Below are positions 25,301-32,066 of a stretch of 64,000 nt of DNA, piece by piece. Positions within the stretch are counted from its first letter, which is position 1, and each line of letters starts with the position of its first letter. The stretch is from VRUE01 sp963753585. Its GTDB lineage: Bacteria; Actinomycetota; Thermoleophilia; Solirubrobacterales; 70-9. The position numbers and the translations under genes were made by a program. The notes under the pieces were generated by a model. It was given only the letters and a program-made list of their open reading frames with translations, searched no databases and was not told the DNA's origin. The DNA lies in the NCBI GenBank assembly GCA_963753585.1, contig CAVWCU010000002.1, forward strand, positions 124,001 to 188,000, read 5' to 3'.

Positions 25301-25787
25301 CGCGGGCGACACCGCCGAGGTCGATCTCCTCGCCCTGGGCGATCGCGAACCCGGCCGGCCGCAGGGCGGCGTCGGGGACGGCCTCGGCCAGAGCGGTGGC
25401 GCTGGCGACGACGACCGCGTCCTCCTCCTTCCCCAGGGCGTCGAGCGCGTCGATCCGCAGCCCGACCAGGTGCGGCGGCGGCGTCACGTGCGAAGCGAAG
25501 CCGGTGCCGCGCGAGGGGTAGAGGCGGACCCGGCGCGGGGCCAGATATGCGCGCAGGTCGGCGGCGAGGTCGCGGGCGGAGCGGTCGTCCGCGGCGACCA
25601 AAAGCGCCGGGCTGCCGGCGAGGCCGCGATCGTCCTCGAGCAGGGCCGCGAGCAACAGCGGCCTCAGCATCGCCGAGACCGGCACCTCGACCTTCTCCCC
25701 ACCCGCGACGGCGTCGCGCACGCGGCCGCTGAGAGCGTGCACGCGCTCGTTCTCGGCGGCTATCTCGATCAGGGGCCTGAGAGACAT
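22395..25787 (-). CDS. mfd: Transcription-repair coupling factor Mfd
   Basis: 1130 residues from ATG 25787. This translocase displaces RNA polymerase stalled at DNA lesions and recruits UvrA. The N-terminal UvrB-like damage-recognition region leads to the CarD-like RNAP-interacting domain (LRVGDYVVHEDHGVARFAGF), then a RecG-like helicase core with Walker A GDVGFGKTEVALRA, DEEQRFGVKQKE and motif V/VI IIESGLDIPSANT ... QIRGRVGRSRERAFAY, and a C-terminal TRCF domain. Length is normal. Its ATG overlaps the left arm of the palindrome at 25786-25885; AGGA upstream inside that arm is the only Shine-Dalgarno candidate. Confidence 0.97.
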   Translation of the reverse strand: MSLRPLIEIAAENERVHALSGRVRDAVAGGEKVEVPVSAMLRPLLLAALLEDDRGLAGSPALLVAADDRSARDLAADLRAYLAPRRVRLYPSRGTGFASHVTPPPHLVGLRIDALDALGKEEDAVVVASATALAEAVPDAALRPAGFAIAQGEEIDLGGVARDLAAAGYERVEQVEERGQFAVRGGILDAFGATVERAVRIELFGDEVESMRWFSTFTQRSLGDAERVELAPAAELDAEHRELAELAAMEAEEEGREAPSLAEVLPLERFGPPLALVPGSAAVLLAAAGEIEPALRDHWEDATTAMHAEDARHLYVDVAAPLAERAALSFTAAGSDDEDAFRAARAESPARSVKEAEAELEKQVRSGYRTVVAFDDRGEAERARYGLDRLDAALLEGGRLSPNPGLTFAEARMREGFVSPELRLAVYPFRRLVHRRRRAEARAPGAGRTRLAFSDLRVGDYVVHEDHGVARFAGFETREVGGVTRDYLYLEYKGEDRVYVPTDQLAKLSRYVGAGGEPSLSALGGKRWQNMKARARKAAGALAGELLNLYAERRTRKGHAFGADGEWQMTMEAAFPYRETADQVEAIEAVKGDMEAEQPMDRLVCGDVGFGKTEVALRAAVKAAADGKQVMMLVPTTILAQQHFGTFRERLADLPFVVEGISRLRKPAEVKAVLADFEAGKVDVLIGTHRLLSRDVRAKDLGLVIVDEEQRFGVKQKELLRQLKLKVDVLSLSATPIPRTLQMSLAGLRDISTIETPPEGRRPVRTYVGPYDEDLVRHSIERERERGGQAFFLHNRIDSLPETVERLRGLVPKARFAEAHGQMDETQLEETMLGFLRGDADCLVTTTIIESGLDIPSANTLIVERADQLGLAQAYQIRGRVGRSRERAFAYLLYPSAEALSEEAAARLSTLADHTELGSGFKIAMRDLDIRGAGDLLGEEQSGHVAAVGFELYCQMIDEAVGAAREAAGEEEAPEPVRLDVAVDAFLPAAFVPFEAAKIDVHRRIAAAREPGELRAIRDELDDRFGPPPPEAENLLALQRARIELGLAGARSVEFRGGRLSVTGVELDSDGAAVLAEKVEGALYEWREKTAAVRVPDEPEARLAAVLAMAAAIRDARQAQEPEAAPSPAT

Positions 25788-25885
25788 CGGGGTCCTGGAG
25801 ATTGTCAGGCAAGGACGCAGGGAGCGAAGCGTGCTCTGCACGTGAGCGACCGAGGACGCAGCATGACGATCTCCAGGACCCCGAT
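25786..25885. repeat. 100-bp palindrome bridging the tetR stop codon and mfd start codon
   Basis: Arms of 22 bp (25786-25807 and 25864-25885) match as reverse complements with one mismatch. The left end overlaps the mfd ATG and the right end the TetR TAA. The 56-base centre carries two GGACGCAG copies and related GAGCGA motifs. The whole intergenic space is this element, so it may be an inserted palindromic element that now supplies the mfd leader. Confidence 0.8.
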
Positions 25886-26526
25886 TAGGCCTGGAGGGCC
25901 GACTCGGCGAAAGGAGCCAATACGTCGCGGGCGAAGGCGCGCAGGGCCTCGTCGTCGTGCGGGTCCGGGTCGCGCGGCGGCAGGGCTATGTAGGTGAGGA
26001 AGAGGCGGGCGAGGAGGTCGGCGACCCGTCGCGCGGTGCGGGTCGGCGCGGCCGGGTGCTCGCCGAGGATCGTGCGAGCGATGAACTCCGAGCCCATCTC
26101 GAGGAGGAGCGAGTCGTTGGCGGCGACGGTCGCGGTCACCGAGCCGGGGTCGGAATGGGCGAGGTGCTCGAGCATCGGGTGGTCGCGGGCGAAGCGCATC
26201 GCCGCGACGAACCCGCCCGCGAGACGGTCGGCGGGCTCGACCTCGCCGTCCAGACCGGCGGCGACAGCGGCGAGGAAGCGCCTTCCCTCGCGCACCACCA
26301 GTGCCTCGACCAGATCGTCGCGGCGGGCGAAGCGACGGTAGACCGTCATCCGCCCGAGCCCCACCCGGCGCACGACCTGCTCGACGGTGAGGCGCTCGAG
26401 ACCGACCTGGGCGGCCTCCTCGAGCGCCGCGTCGAGGATGCGCGTGCGGGTCGGGTCCTCATCCCCGGCCGGGATGTCGCGCGCGGCGATCGCGCGGTCG
26501 AGGAGAGTTGCGAGCTGGGCCTCCAC
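25885..26526 (-). CDS. TetR/AcrR family transcriptional regulator
   Basis: 213 residues, GTG 26526. The N-terminal helix-turn-helix (about 27-75) reads TRILDAALEEAAQVG, then TVEQVVRRVGLGRMTVYRRF, typical TetR. The C-terminal ligand domain is helical. It begins 3 bases after the MpaB-like stop at 26530, so the two form one operon. A 37-bp inverted repeat upstream of that operon (27463-27499) is the obvious operator, implying autoregulation and control of the divergent FAH-family gene. Confidence 0.9.
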   Translation of the reverse strand: MEAQLATLLDRAIAARDIPAGDEDPTRTRILDAALEEAAQVGLERLTVEQVVRRVGLGRMTVYRRFARRDDLVEALVVREGRRFLAAVAAGLDGEVEPADRLAGGFVAAMRFARDHPMLEHLAHSDPGSVTATVAANDSLLLEMGSEFIARTILGEHPAAPTRTARRVADLLARLFLTYIALPPRDPDPHDDEALRAFARDVLAPFAESALQA

Positions 26527-26529
26527 GAC

Positions 26530-27453
26530 CTAGGCGAGACTGGCGACGCGAACCGGCTGCGCCGACGCCGGCTCGGCGGCGGCGCGCGCCTCTGCCATCA
26601 CCCGGCAGGGTGGGACGCCAAAGGCCCAGCGCAGCGACCGGGAAACCGTGCGCAGATAGGGCTCGACCGCCAGCCGTTGAAAGCGGGGCGAGTGGTCGAA
26701 GCCGGCCAACTGCCTCGCCCACTCGGGCATCACACTCATCCCCGCGTGCACGTCGAAGCGGTTGATCTGCCTTGCGAGCGACGCCGGCCCCTTGGCGCCG
26801 AGCGGCGACTCGAGCAGGAACTCGAAGAACTGACGGGTCTGCTCGTTGACCGCCAGTTGGGGACGCATCGCCTCGATGTATTCCTCCAGATCGGCCGCCG
26901 TGACCGGGATCTCGCCGGCCCCGCCCTTGCGCCCGATGATCGCCTGCTCGGCCAGGTAGCGGTCCCGCTCACTCGGATCGAGTGGCCGGTTGTAGCGCTC
27001 GAAGATCCGCATCACCCCCCAGGGAATGCAGGTGTGCACCCAGCCGATCAGGGTCGGGTCCATGGCCCGGTAGGGAGTCCCATCGGGACGCACTCCCTCA
27101 ACGCGCTCGTGCATGCGGCGCACCCGAGCGATCAGCGCCTCGGCGGCCTCGGTGTTGCCGAACGTCGTCGCAAACACATAGCCGGCGGTGTTGCGGGCGC
27201 GCTCGAAGGGCTTGGTCCGGTAGTTGGAGCGGTCGTGGACGCCCGCCATCACCGACGGGTGGAGGATCTCCATCGTGATCGCCGCCACCCCGGCGAGCCC
27301 GACCGCCGACATGTCGGAGTGGAGCTCCCAGGAAACGCTTCCTGGCCCGATCAGACCGGGGTCGCCCGCCGGACCGCCGTAGATCTTGGGGTCGTCGTGC
27401 CTGCCGCTGACCCGCGTGTACTCGTCGACAAGCGTGCGTTTGAGGAAGTTCAT
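26530..27453 (-). CDS. Oxygenase MpaB family (DUF2236) protein
   Basis: 307 residues from ATG 27453. The DUF2236/MpaB signature is visible: GPGSVSWELHSD near the N-terminus, GLAGVAAITMEILHPSVMAGV, TTFGNTEAAEALIARVRRMH, and WVHTCIPWGVM followed by FERYNRPLD. MpaB-type proteins are haem-associated oxygenases, for example in latex and secondary-metabolite degradation; the substrate here is unknown. It is first gene of a two-gene operon with tetR, divergent from a fumarylacetoacetase-family gene, which suggests a regulated catabolic locus. Confidence 0.85.
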   Translation of the reverse strand: MNFLKRTLVDEYTRVSGRHDDPKIYGGPAGDPGLIGPGSVSWELHSDMSAVGLAGVAAITMEILHPSVMAGVHDRSNYRTKPFERARNTAGYVFATTFGNTEAAEALIARVRRMHERVEGVRPDGTPYRAMDPTLIGWVHTCIPWGVMRIFERYNRPLDPSERDRYLAEQAIIGRKGGAGEIPVTAADLEEYIEAMRPQLAVNEQTRQFFEFLLESPLGAKGPASLARQINRFDVHAGMSVMPEWARQLAGFDHSPRFQRLAVEPYLRTVSRSLRWAFGVPPCRVMAEARAAAEPASAQPVRVASLA

Positions 27454-27462
27454 GGCTCTTTC

Positions 27463-27499
27463 TGGTAGGACTGGTAGAAAGACCATACCAGTCATACCA
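27463..27499. promoter_or_regulatory. Probable TetR operator (inverted repeat)
   Basis: TGGTAGGACTGGTA (27463-27476) and TACCAGTCATACCA (27486-27499) are reverse complements with one mismatch, 9 bases apart. It lies between the divergent MpaB-tetR operon and the FAH-family gene, the expected place for the operator of this regulator. Confidence 0.65.
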
Positions 27500-27541
27500 A
27501 CAGACGTACGTGCCTACACTGCGATGCCGAGCGGCACGCGG

Positions 27542-28486
27542 ATGAAGCTGAGGACCACACCCAAGGGAGTTATCGCGGAGGACCCCGAGCGCGGGCGCTG
27601 GGTCCCGCTGCCGGGGGCCACCGACATGCTCTCGCTGCTCGCCGGCGGCGCCGAGGCGCGGGCCAAGGTCGCCGACCACATCGAGTCGGTGGCCGGCGAT
27701 GAGAGCGCCGCCGTCGACCCGGCCGCGGCGGGCCTCCCCTTCGCGGCACGCTCGCTGCGCGCCTTCAGCCTCTGGGAGTCGCACTACGAGGGCTCGGCCC
27801 GGATGCTCGTCAAGCGCTTCTTCCCGAAGCCAGTCGGGCGGCTCACCGCGGGCTACGAGCGGCTCACCGGCAGGACCTTTCCCCGGTTCAAGCCCAACGA
27901 GCGCTTCTACGAGGTTCCCGCCTTCTACGTCGGCAACCACGCCGCGATGCTGGCCGACGGCGAGGAGATGCCCTGGCCCTCGCACACCGGCTACCTCGAC
28001 TTCGAGCTGGAGCTCGCCTTCGTGCTCGCCCGCCCGCTCGCCGACCCGAGCCCGGCGGAGGCGCGCGAGGCAATCGGGGGCTGGTTCGTGCTCAACGACT
28101 GGAGCGCCCGTGAGGTGCAGGCGGAGGAGGTCCGCCACGGCGTGTTCGGCCCGGCGGTGAAGTCGAAGACCTTCGCCAACTCGATCGGCTGCGACGTCAT
28201 CAGCGCCGAGGAGATGCCCGACTGGACCGCCGCCCGCGGACGGGTCCGCGTCGACGGCGAGGTCTGGTGCGAAGGCTCCACCGCCGACCCCGCCCACGAC
28301 GTCGGCGAGATGCTCGCCTACGCCGCCGCCGGCGAGCGGCTGGAGCCCGGCGACGTGATCTCGACTGGGACGATGCCCGGCTGCTGCGGGCTCGAGCTCG
28401 ACCGCTGGATCGGGCCGGGGCAGACGGTCGAGCTGGAGATCGACGGAATCGGCACGCTCTCGAACCAGATCGGCGCCCGGCGGTGA
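27542..28486 (+). CDS. Fumarylacetoacetate hydrolase (FAH) family protein
   Basis: 314 residues from ATG 27542; ATG 27524 is also in frame, and TACACT (27515-27520) is a likely -10 box. FAH-fold motifs: HTGYLDFELELAFVLARP (metal-binding E-x-E), GWFVLNDWSAREVQ, FGPAVKSKTFANSIG (the KxFANSxG core) and GDVISTGTMPGCCGLELDRW near the end. FAH-family enzymes cleave or decarboxylate acylpyruvates and related diketo acids. Divergent placement opposite MpaB/tetR across the operator suggests a shared inducible pathway. The stop overlaps the next start (GTGA). Confidence 0.88.
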   Translation: MKLRTTPKGVIAEDPERGRWVPLPGATDMLSLLAGGAEARAKVADHIESVAGDESAAVDPAAAGLPFAARSLRAFSLWESHYEGSARMLVKRFFPKPVGRLTAGYERLTGRTFPRFKPNERFYEVPAFYVGNHAAMLADGEEMPWPSHTGYLDFELELAFVLARPLADPSPAEAREAIGGWFVLNDWSAREVQAEEVRHGVFGPAVKSKTFANSIGCDVISAEEMPDWTAARGRVRVDGEVWCEGSTADPAHDVGEMLAYAAAGERLEPGDVISTGTMPGCCGLELDRWIGPGQTVELEIDGIGTLSNQIGARR

Positions 28487-29001
28487 GGAAACTGCTCGCG
28501 GCCGGCTCGGCGCTGGGCCTGCTCGCCCACAACGCCTTCGAGACCCGCGCCGGGGTCGGCCTGGTCTTCGAGCCCTTCATCGGCCGCCGCGGCGCCTACG
28601 CCCTCTGGGGCGGTTACTTCCCGCTGATGCTCGCCGCCGCCCTGCGCGAGGGCGAGATGGCGCGGCGGCTGACCGCCTTCAGCGCCGGGATCGGCGTGGC
28701 GGGCGTCGCGGTCCACTTCAAGGCCTGGCCCTGGTCGCTGCACGGCGGGGTGCCGATGCTCGACGAAGCCGAGGGCCTGAGTGAGGACCAGCTGCCCGCC
28801 TACAACGCGGTGCTCTGGTTCTGGCTCGTCTGCAGTGCCCTCAGCCTGCCCGCCGCGAACCGGCCCGGGTCACGGCGTTTCGCCGCGCTCGGCCTGCTCA
28901 ACTTCCCGATTCTGCTCGCCTCCGCCCAGCACCACTTCCGCTGGGCGCGCGAGCAGGCCGAGCGCGAACCGGAGCGCTGGAGCCCCGCGCTGCGCGAATG
29001 A
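28483..29001 (+). CDS. Small integral membrane protein
   Basis: 172 residues from GTG 28483, which overlaps the FAH-family stop (GTGA), so translation is coupled. Four hydrophobic segments are visible (about 3-15, 38-52, 62-78 and 106-122), with a conserved-looking VHFKAWPWSLHGGVPML and a QHHFRWAREQ near the C-terminus. Not recognised. Its 3' end overlaps the deacetylase start by 4 bases. It may be an accessory membrane component of the same operon. Confidence 0.7.
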   Translation: MRKLLAAGSALGLLAHNAFETRAGVGLVFEPFIGRRGAYALWGGYFPLMLAAALREGEMARRLTAFSAGIGVAGVAVHFKAWPWSLHGGVPMLDEAEGLSEDQLPAYNAVLWFWLVCSALSLPAANRPGSRRFAALGLLNFPILLASAQHHFRWAREQAEREPERWSPALRE

Positions 29002-29825
29002 GCGCCGAGCGGGGGGTGCTCTCGCTCACCTTCGACAACCTCGGCGAGGCAGCGGAACTGGAGATGGGTGCGCTGGCCGCGGATGCGCCGCTGGGCCAGC
29101 ACGTCACCGCGATCGAGGTGGTGCCGGCCCTGCTCGACCACCTCGCGGAGAGGGGGCTCGCGGCGACCTTCTTCGTCGAGGGCCTCAACGCAGAGCTCTA
29201 CCCGGACCTGCTGCGCGAGATCGTCGCGCGCGGTCATGAGGTCGCCTACCACGCCTGGCGCCACGAGCAGTGGGACGGAATGAGCGCAGCCGGGCAGAGC
29301 GAGAATTTGGCGCGGGGCGTTGCCGCCTTCGAGCGAATCGGGCTCGAGATCTCCGGCCTGCGTCCGCCCGGCGGTCGGCTCGGCCCCGGCGGCACGGCAG
29401 TCCTGCGCGATGCCGGCCTGTGCTACTGCTCCCCCGCCGGGGCCGGGGCCGGCGAGGACGGCAGCGTCGCCCTGCTGCCGTTCCAGTGGCGCCACGTCGA
29501 CGCGAGCTGCGTACTGCCGCCGCTGGCCGGCGCGCGCGAGCAGATGACCGGGTCGCCCGACCCCGTCGAGCCGGCCGCCTTCCTGGTCTCGCTGCTGCGG
29601 GCCATCGACGACCTGGTGAGCGCCGGCGGCTACCTCGCAATCGTCCTTCACCCCTTCATGCTCGGCTGGCTCGGCGACGAGAACCTGGCCGCGCTGCTCG
29701 ACCGGCTCGCGGCAAGCCAGGACCAGCTCCGGGTCGCCCGCTGCGACGAGGTCGCCGACCACGTGCTCGCGCACCCGGAGAGGTTCGCCGGAGCAACCGC
29801 ACTCGATGCGACCAGCTGGGCCTAG
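28998..29825 (+). CDS. Polysaccharide deacetylase (NodB-homology) family
   Basis: 275 residues, ATG 28998, overlapping the previous stop. NodB motifs: SLTFDN (10-15), where TFDD is usual so the second Asp is Asn; ATFFVEG; and HEVAYHAWRHEQW, giving the H-x3-H zinc pair. RPPGG is also present. There is no signal peptide, so the substrate may be intracellular (a purine- or peptide-type amidohydrolase of the PuuE kind) rather than cell wall. It is the last gene of the FAH operon and ends against the convergent gene at 29822. Confidence 0.82.
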   Translation: MSAERGVLSLTFDNLGEAAELEMGALAADAPLGQHVTAIEVVPALLDHLAERGLAATFFVEGLNAELYPDLLREIVARGHEVAYHAWRHEQWDGMSAAGQSENLARGVAAFERIGLEISGLRPPGGRLGPGGTAVLRDAGLCYCSPAGAGAGEDGSVALLPFQWRHVDASCVLPPLAGAREQMTGSPDPVEPAAFLVSLLRAIDDLVSAGGYLAIVLHPFMLGWLGDENLAALLDRLAASQDQLRVARCDEVADHVLAHPERFAGATALDATSWA

Positions 29826-30163
29826 GAGCGTGCGGCGCGAACCAGTGCAGCGCCCAGCCTGACCCAGAGCGGGTAGAGCAGGAAGAGCGAGAGGGCGCCG
29901 GCATGTTGCCGGACCTCGATCCGCCTCTCGTCGACGCGGGCGAGGCCGGAGGTCAGCATGAACTCGCGGCCCGAGCGTGAGCCGAAGGGGCGCCAGAGGC
30001 GGCCGAGACCCGGGACGTTGGCGTAGAGGGCGAGTGAGACGAGCACGAAGAGGGCGACCACCCCGCCGCGCAGGCGCTGGGCTGTCGCCTCGTCCTCACC
30101 GGCAACCGCCTCGATCGCGGCGCCCGAGGCGACCAGCAGCGGTGGGTCGATCACGAAGCTCAT
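29822..30163 (-). CDS. Small two-span membrane protein
   Basis: 113 residues from ATG 30163. Two hydrophobic segments (about 32-52 and 86-108) flank a basic loop with GREFMLTSGLARVDERRIEV. Not recognised. TAGGTT lies 8 bases upstream, and the gene is divergent from the GMC oxidoreductase (starts 25 bases apart). It overlaps the deacetylase stop by 4 bases at its 3' end. Confidence 0.6.
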   Translation of the reverse strand: MSFVIDPPLLVASGAAIEAVAGEDEATAQRLRGGVVALFVLVSLALYANVPGLGRLWRPFGSRSGREFMLTSGLARVDERRIEVRQHAGALSLFLLYPLWVRLGAALVRAARS

Positions 30164-30171
30164 CTCGGGAC

Positions 30172-30181
30172 AACCTAGTAT
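30172..30181. promoter_or_regulatory. Overlapping divergent -10 boxes
   Basis: TAGTAT (30176-30181) is 7 bases before ATG 30189 on the plus strand; TAGGTT (30177-30172) is 8 bases before ATG 30163 on the minus strand. The boxes share two base pairs, so the two promoters should exclude each other. Confidence 0.45.
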
Positions 30182-30188
30182 CCCCGTC

Positions 30189-32066
30189 ATGTCCGCGCTG
30201 GGAGACGTGGCGGCGGCGATCCTGCCGCCCGAGGCCGGGGGACCCGATCCCGAGCGGGTGGCCAGCGTCGCCCGGCGGATGATCGACCGGATGCCCGCCG
30301 TCTCGCAGGCGGGGCTCGCCGCAGCGCTGGTCGGCCTCGAGGCCTACTCCGTCGCGCGCACCGGCCGCCGTCTCGGCGCCGGCTCGCCCCAGCGACGCGA
30401 AGCGCTGCTGGCCGATTTCGCCAGGCTCGGCGGCACTCCCGCCCTCGACACGGTCAAGTCGATCGTGATGCTCGCCCACGGCGCCGACACCTTCGCGGAG
30501 GAGATCGCCGCGGTCGGCTCGCGCCACGAGCCCTCGCGGCCCGATGGCGCGATGAACCTCACCCCCGCGACCGAGTGGCCTGCGACGAGCAGCTGCGACG
30601 CGGTGGTGATCGGCTCCGGCGCCGGCGGCGCCTTCGCCGCCCGGGCGCTGGCGCGGGCCGGGTTCGACACGGTGATCGTCGAGGAAGGCGAGCGCTGGAC
30701 CGTGGACCGCATCCGCAACTCTCACCCGCTCGATCGCTTCGCCTCGATCTATCGCGACGGCGGCACGACGATGGCGTTCGGCAACCCGCCGATCGCCCTG
30801 CCTCTGGGGCGCGCCGTCGGCGGCACGACCGTGATCAACTCGGGCACCTGCTACCGCCCCCCTGCGCCCGTCGCGCGGGACTGGTTCGAGAAGCACGGCC
30901 TGGCGCTCGCCAATCCCGAGCTGCTCGGCCCCAGGGTCGCCGACGTCGAAGCGACGATCGGCGTCGCCCCGGCGCCGATGGAGGTGCTCGGGCGCAACGG
31001 CGAACTCTCGCTCGAGGGCGCCGCCGCCCTCGACTGGAAGAGCGCGCCGCTGCGCCGCAACGCTCCGGGCTGCCGCGGCGCCTGCCAGTGCGCGATCGGC
31101 TGCCCCAACAACGCCAAGGGCGGCGTCCACCTGAACGCGCTGCCGCAGGCGTGCGAGGGCGGCGCGCGGATCGTCTCGGGACTGCACGTGACCGAGGTGC
31201 TGGTCGAGGGCGGACGGGCCGTGGGCGTGGCCGGGCGGGGGCCCGACGGCAGCGAGGTACGGATCTCGGCTCCGCTGGTCGTCGTCGCCGCCGGCGCGAT
31301 ACCGACCCCGCCGCTGCTGCGCCGCAGCGGCCTCGGGGGGCACCCGAGGCTGGGCCGAAACCTCTCGATCCACCCCGCGACCGGGATCACCGCGAGCTTC
31401 GAGGAGGAGGTGGTCGCCTGGGAGGGTGTGATGCAGAGCGTCGGAATCGAAGAGCTGCACGAGCGCGAGGGGGTCCTGCTCGAGGCGACCTCGACCCCTC
31501 CGGGAATGGGCGCGGTCTCGGCCCCCGGCTACGGCACCCACCTGCTGCAGCGCCTCGAGCGCGCCGCCAACACGGCGACGCTGGGCGCGATGATCGCCGA
31601 CGCGCCCTCGGGCCGCGTCTTCGGCACCCGCGCGCCGATCGTCTCCTACCGCCTTGCGAAGGCCGACGAGCGACGCCTGGCCATCGCGGTGGGCGCGATG
31701 GCGCGGGTGATGCTCGCCGCCGGTGCGAAGGACGTCGAACTCGGCGGCGGAGCGCCCACGGTGCGAGACGAGTCGGAGATCGAGGCCGCGATCGAGCGGC
31801 TCGACGTGCGCCGCCTGCGCCTCGCCGCCTTCCACCCGACGGGCACCGCCGCCGCCGGCTCGGACCCCTCGCGCCACCCGGTCGACCCCGAAGGCCGCCT
31901 GCGCGGCGTCGACGGCGTCTGGGTCGCCGACGGCTCGATCCTCCCCAGCTGCCCCGGCGTCAACCCCCAGGTCTCGATCATGGCGGTCGCCGCCGGGGTG
32001 GGCGAGGCAGCGGCCCAGGCCCCGGTAGCCCCTCGCGATCCTCGGCCGGCTAGCCGAGGATCTTGA
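30189..32066 (+). CDS. GMC oxidoreductase, long-chain alcohol/cholesterol oxidase-like
   Basis: 625 residues, ATG 30189. An unusual about 130-residue helical N-terminal extension precedes the FAD-binding motif DAVVIGSGAGGAFAARALA (about 137-155) and VVIVEEG-like strand. GRAVGGTTVINSGTCYRPP and the C-terminal FHPTGTAAAGSDP...VWVADGSILPSCPGVNPQ complete the GMC fold, with the catalytic His in the former C-terminal block. A cysteine cluster C-R-G-A-C-Q-C-A-I-G-C lies mid-protein, as in long-chain fatty alcohol oxidases, where it may bind a metal cluster. The 3' end overlaps the convergent beta-helix gene by 17 bases. Confidence 0.85.
   Translation: MSALGDVAAAILPPEAGGPDPERVASVARRMIDRMPAVSQAGLAAALVGLEAYSVARTGRRLGAGSPQRREALLADFARLGGTPALDTVKSIVMLAHGADTFAEEIAAVGSRHEPSRPDGAMNLTPATEWPATSSCDAVVIGSGAGGAFAARALARAGFDTVIVEEGERWTVDRIRNSHPLDRFASIYRDGGTTMAFGNPPIALPLGRAVGGTTVINSGTCYRPPAPVARDWFEKHGLALANPELLGPRVADVEATIGVAPAPMEVLGRNGELSLEGAAALDWKSAPLRRNAPGCRGACQCAIGCPNNAKGGVHLNALPQACEGGARIVSGLHVTEVLVEGGRAVGVAGRGPDGSEVRISAPLVVVAAGAIPTPPLLRRSGLGGHPRLGRNLSIHPATGITASFEEEVVAWEGVMQSVGIEELHEREGVLLEATSTPPGMGAVSAPGYGTHLLQRLERAANTATLGAMIADAPSGRVFGTRAPIVSYRLAKADERRLAIAVGAMARVMLAAGAKDVELGGGAPTVRDESEIEAAIERLDVRRLRLAAFHPTGTAAAGSDPSRHPVDPEGRLRGVDGVWVADGSILPSCPGVNPQVSIMAVAAGVGEAAAQAPVAPRDPRPASRGS

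Noticed and set aside
22782..25997. Plus-strand open frame of more than 1000 codons
   Set aside because: It is antisense to mfd, which has all expected motifs. High GC leaves the antisense frame free of stops. The translation is low-complexity and matches nothing.
30096..31877. Minus-strand frame of nearly 600 codons
   Set aside because: Antisense to the GMC oxidoreductase; Arg/Gly/Ala-rich with no recognisable domain.
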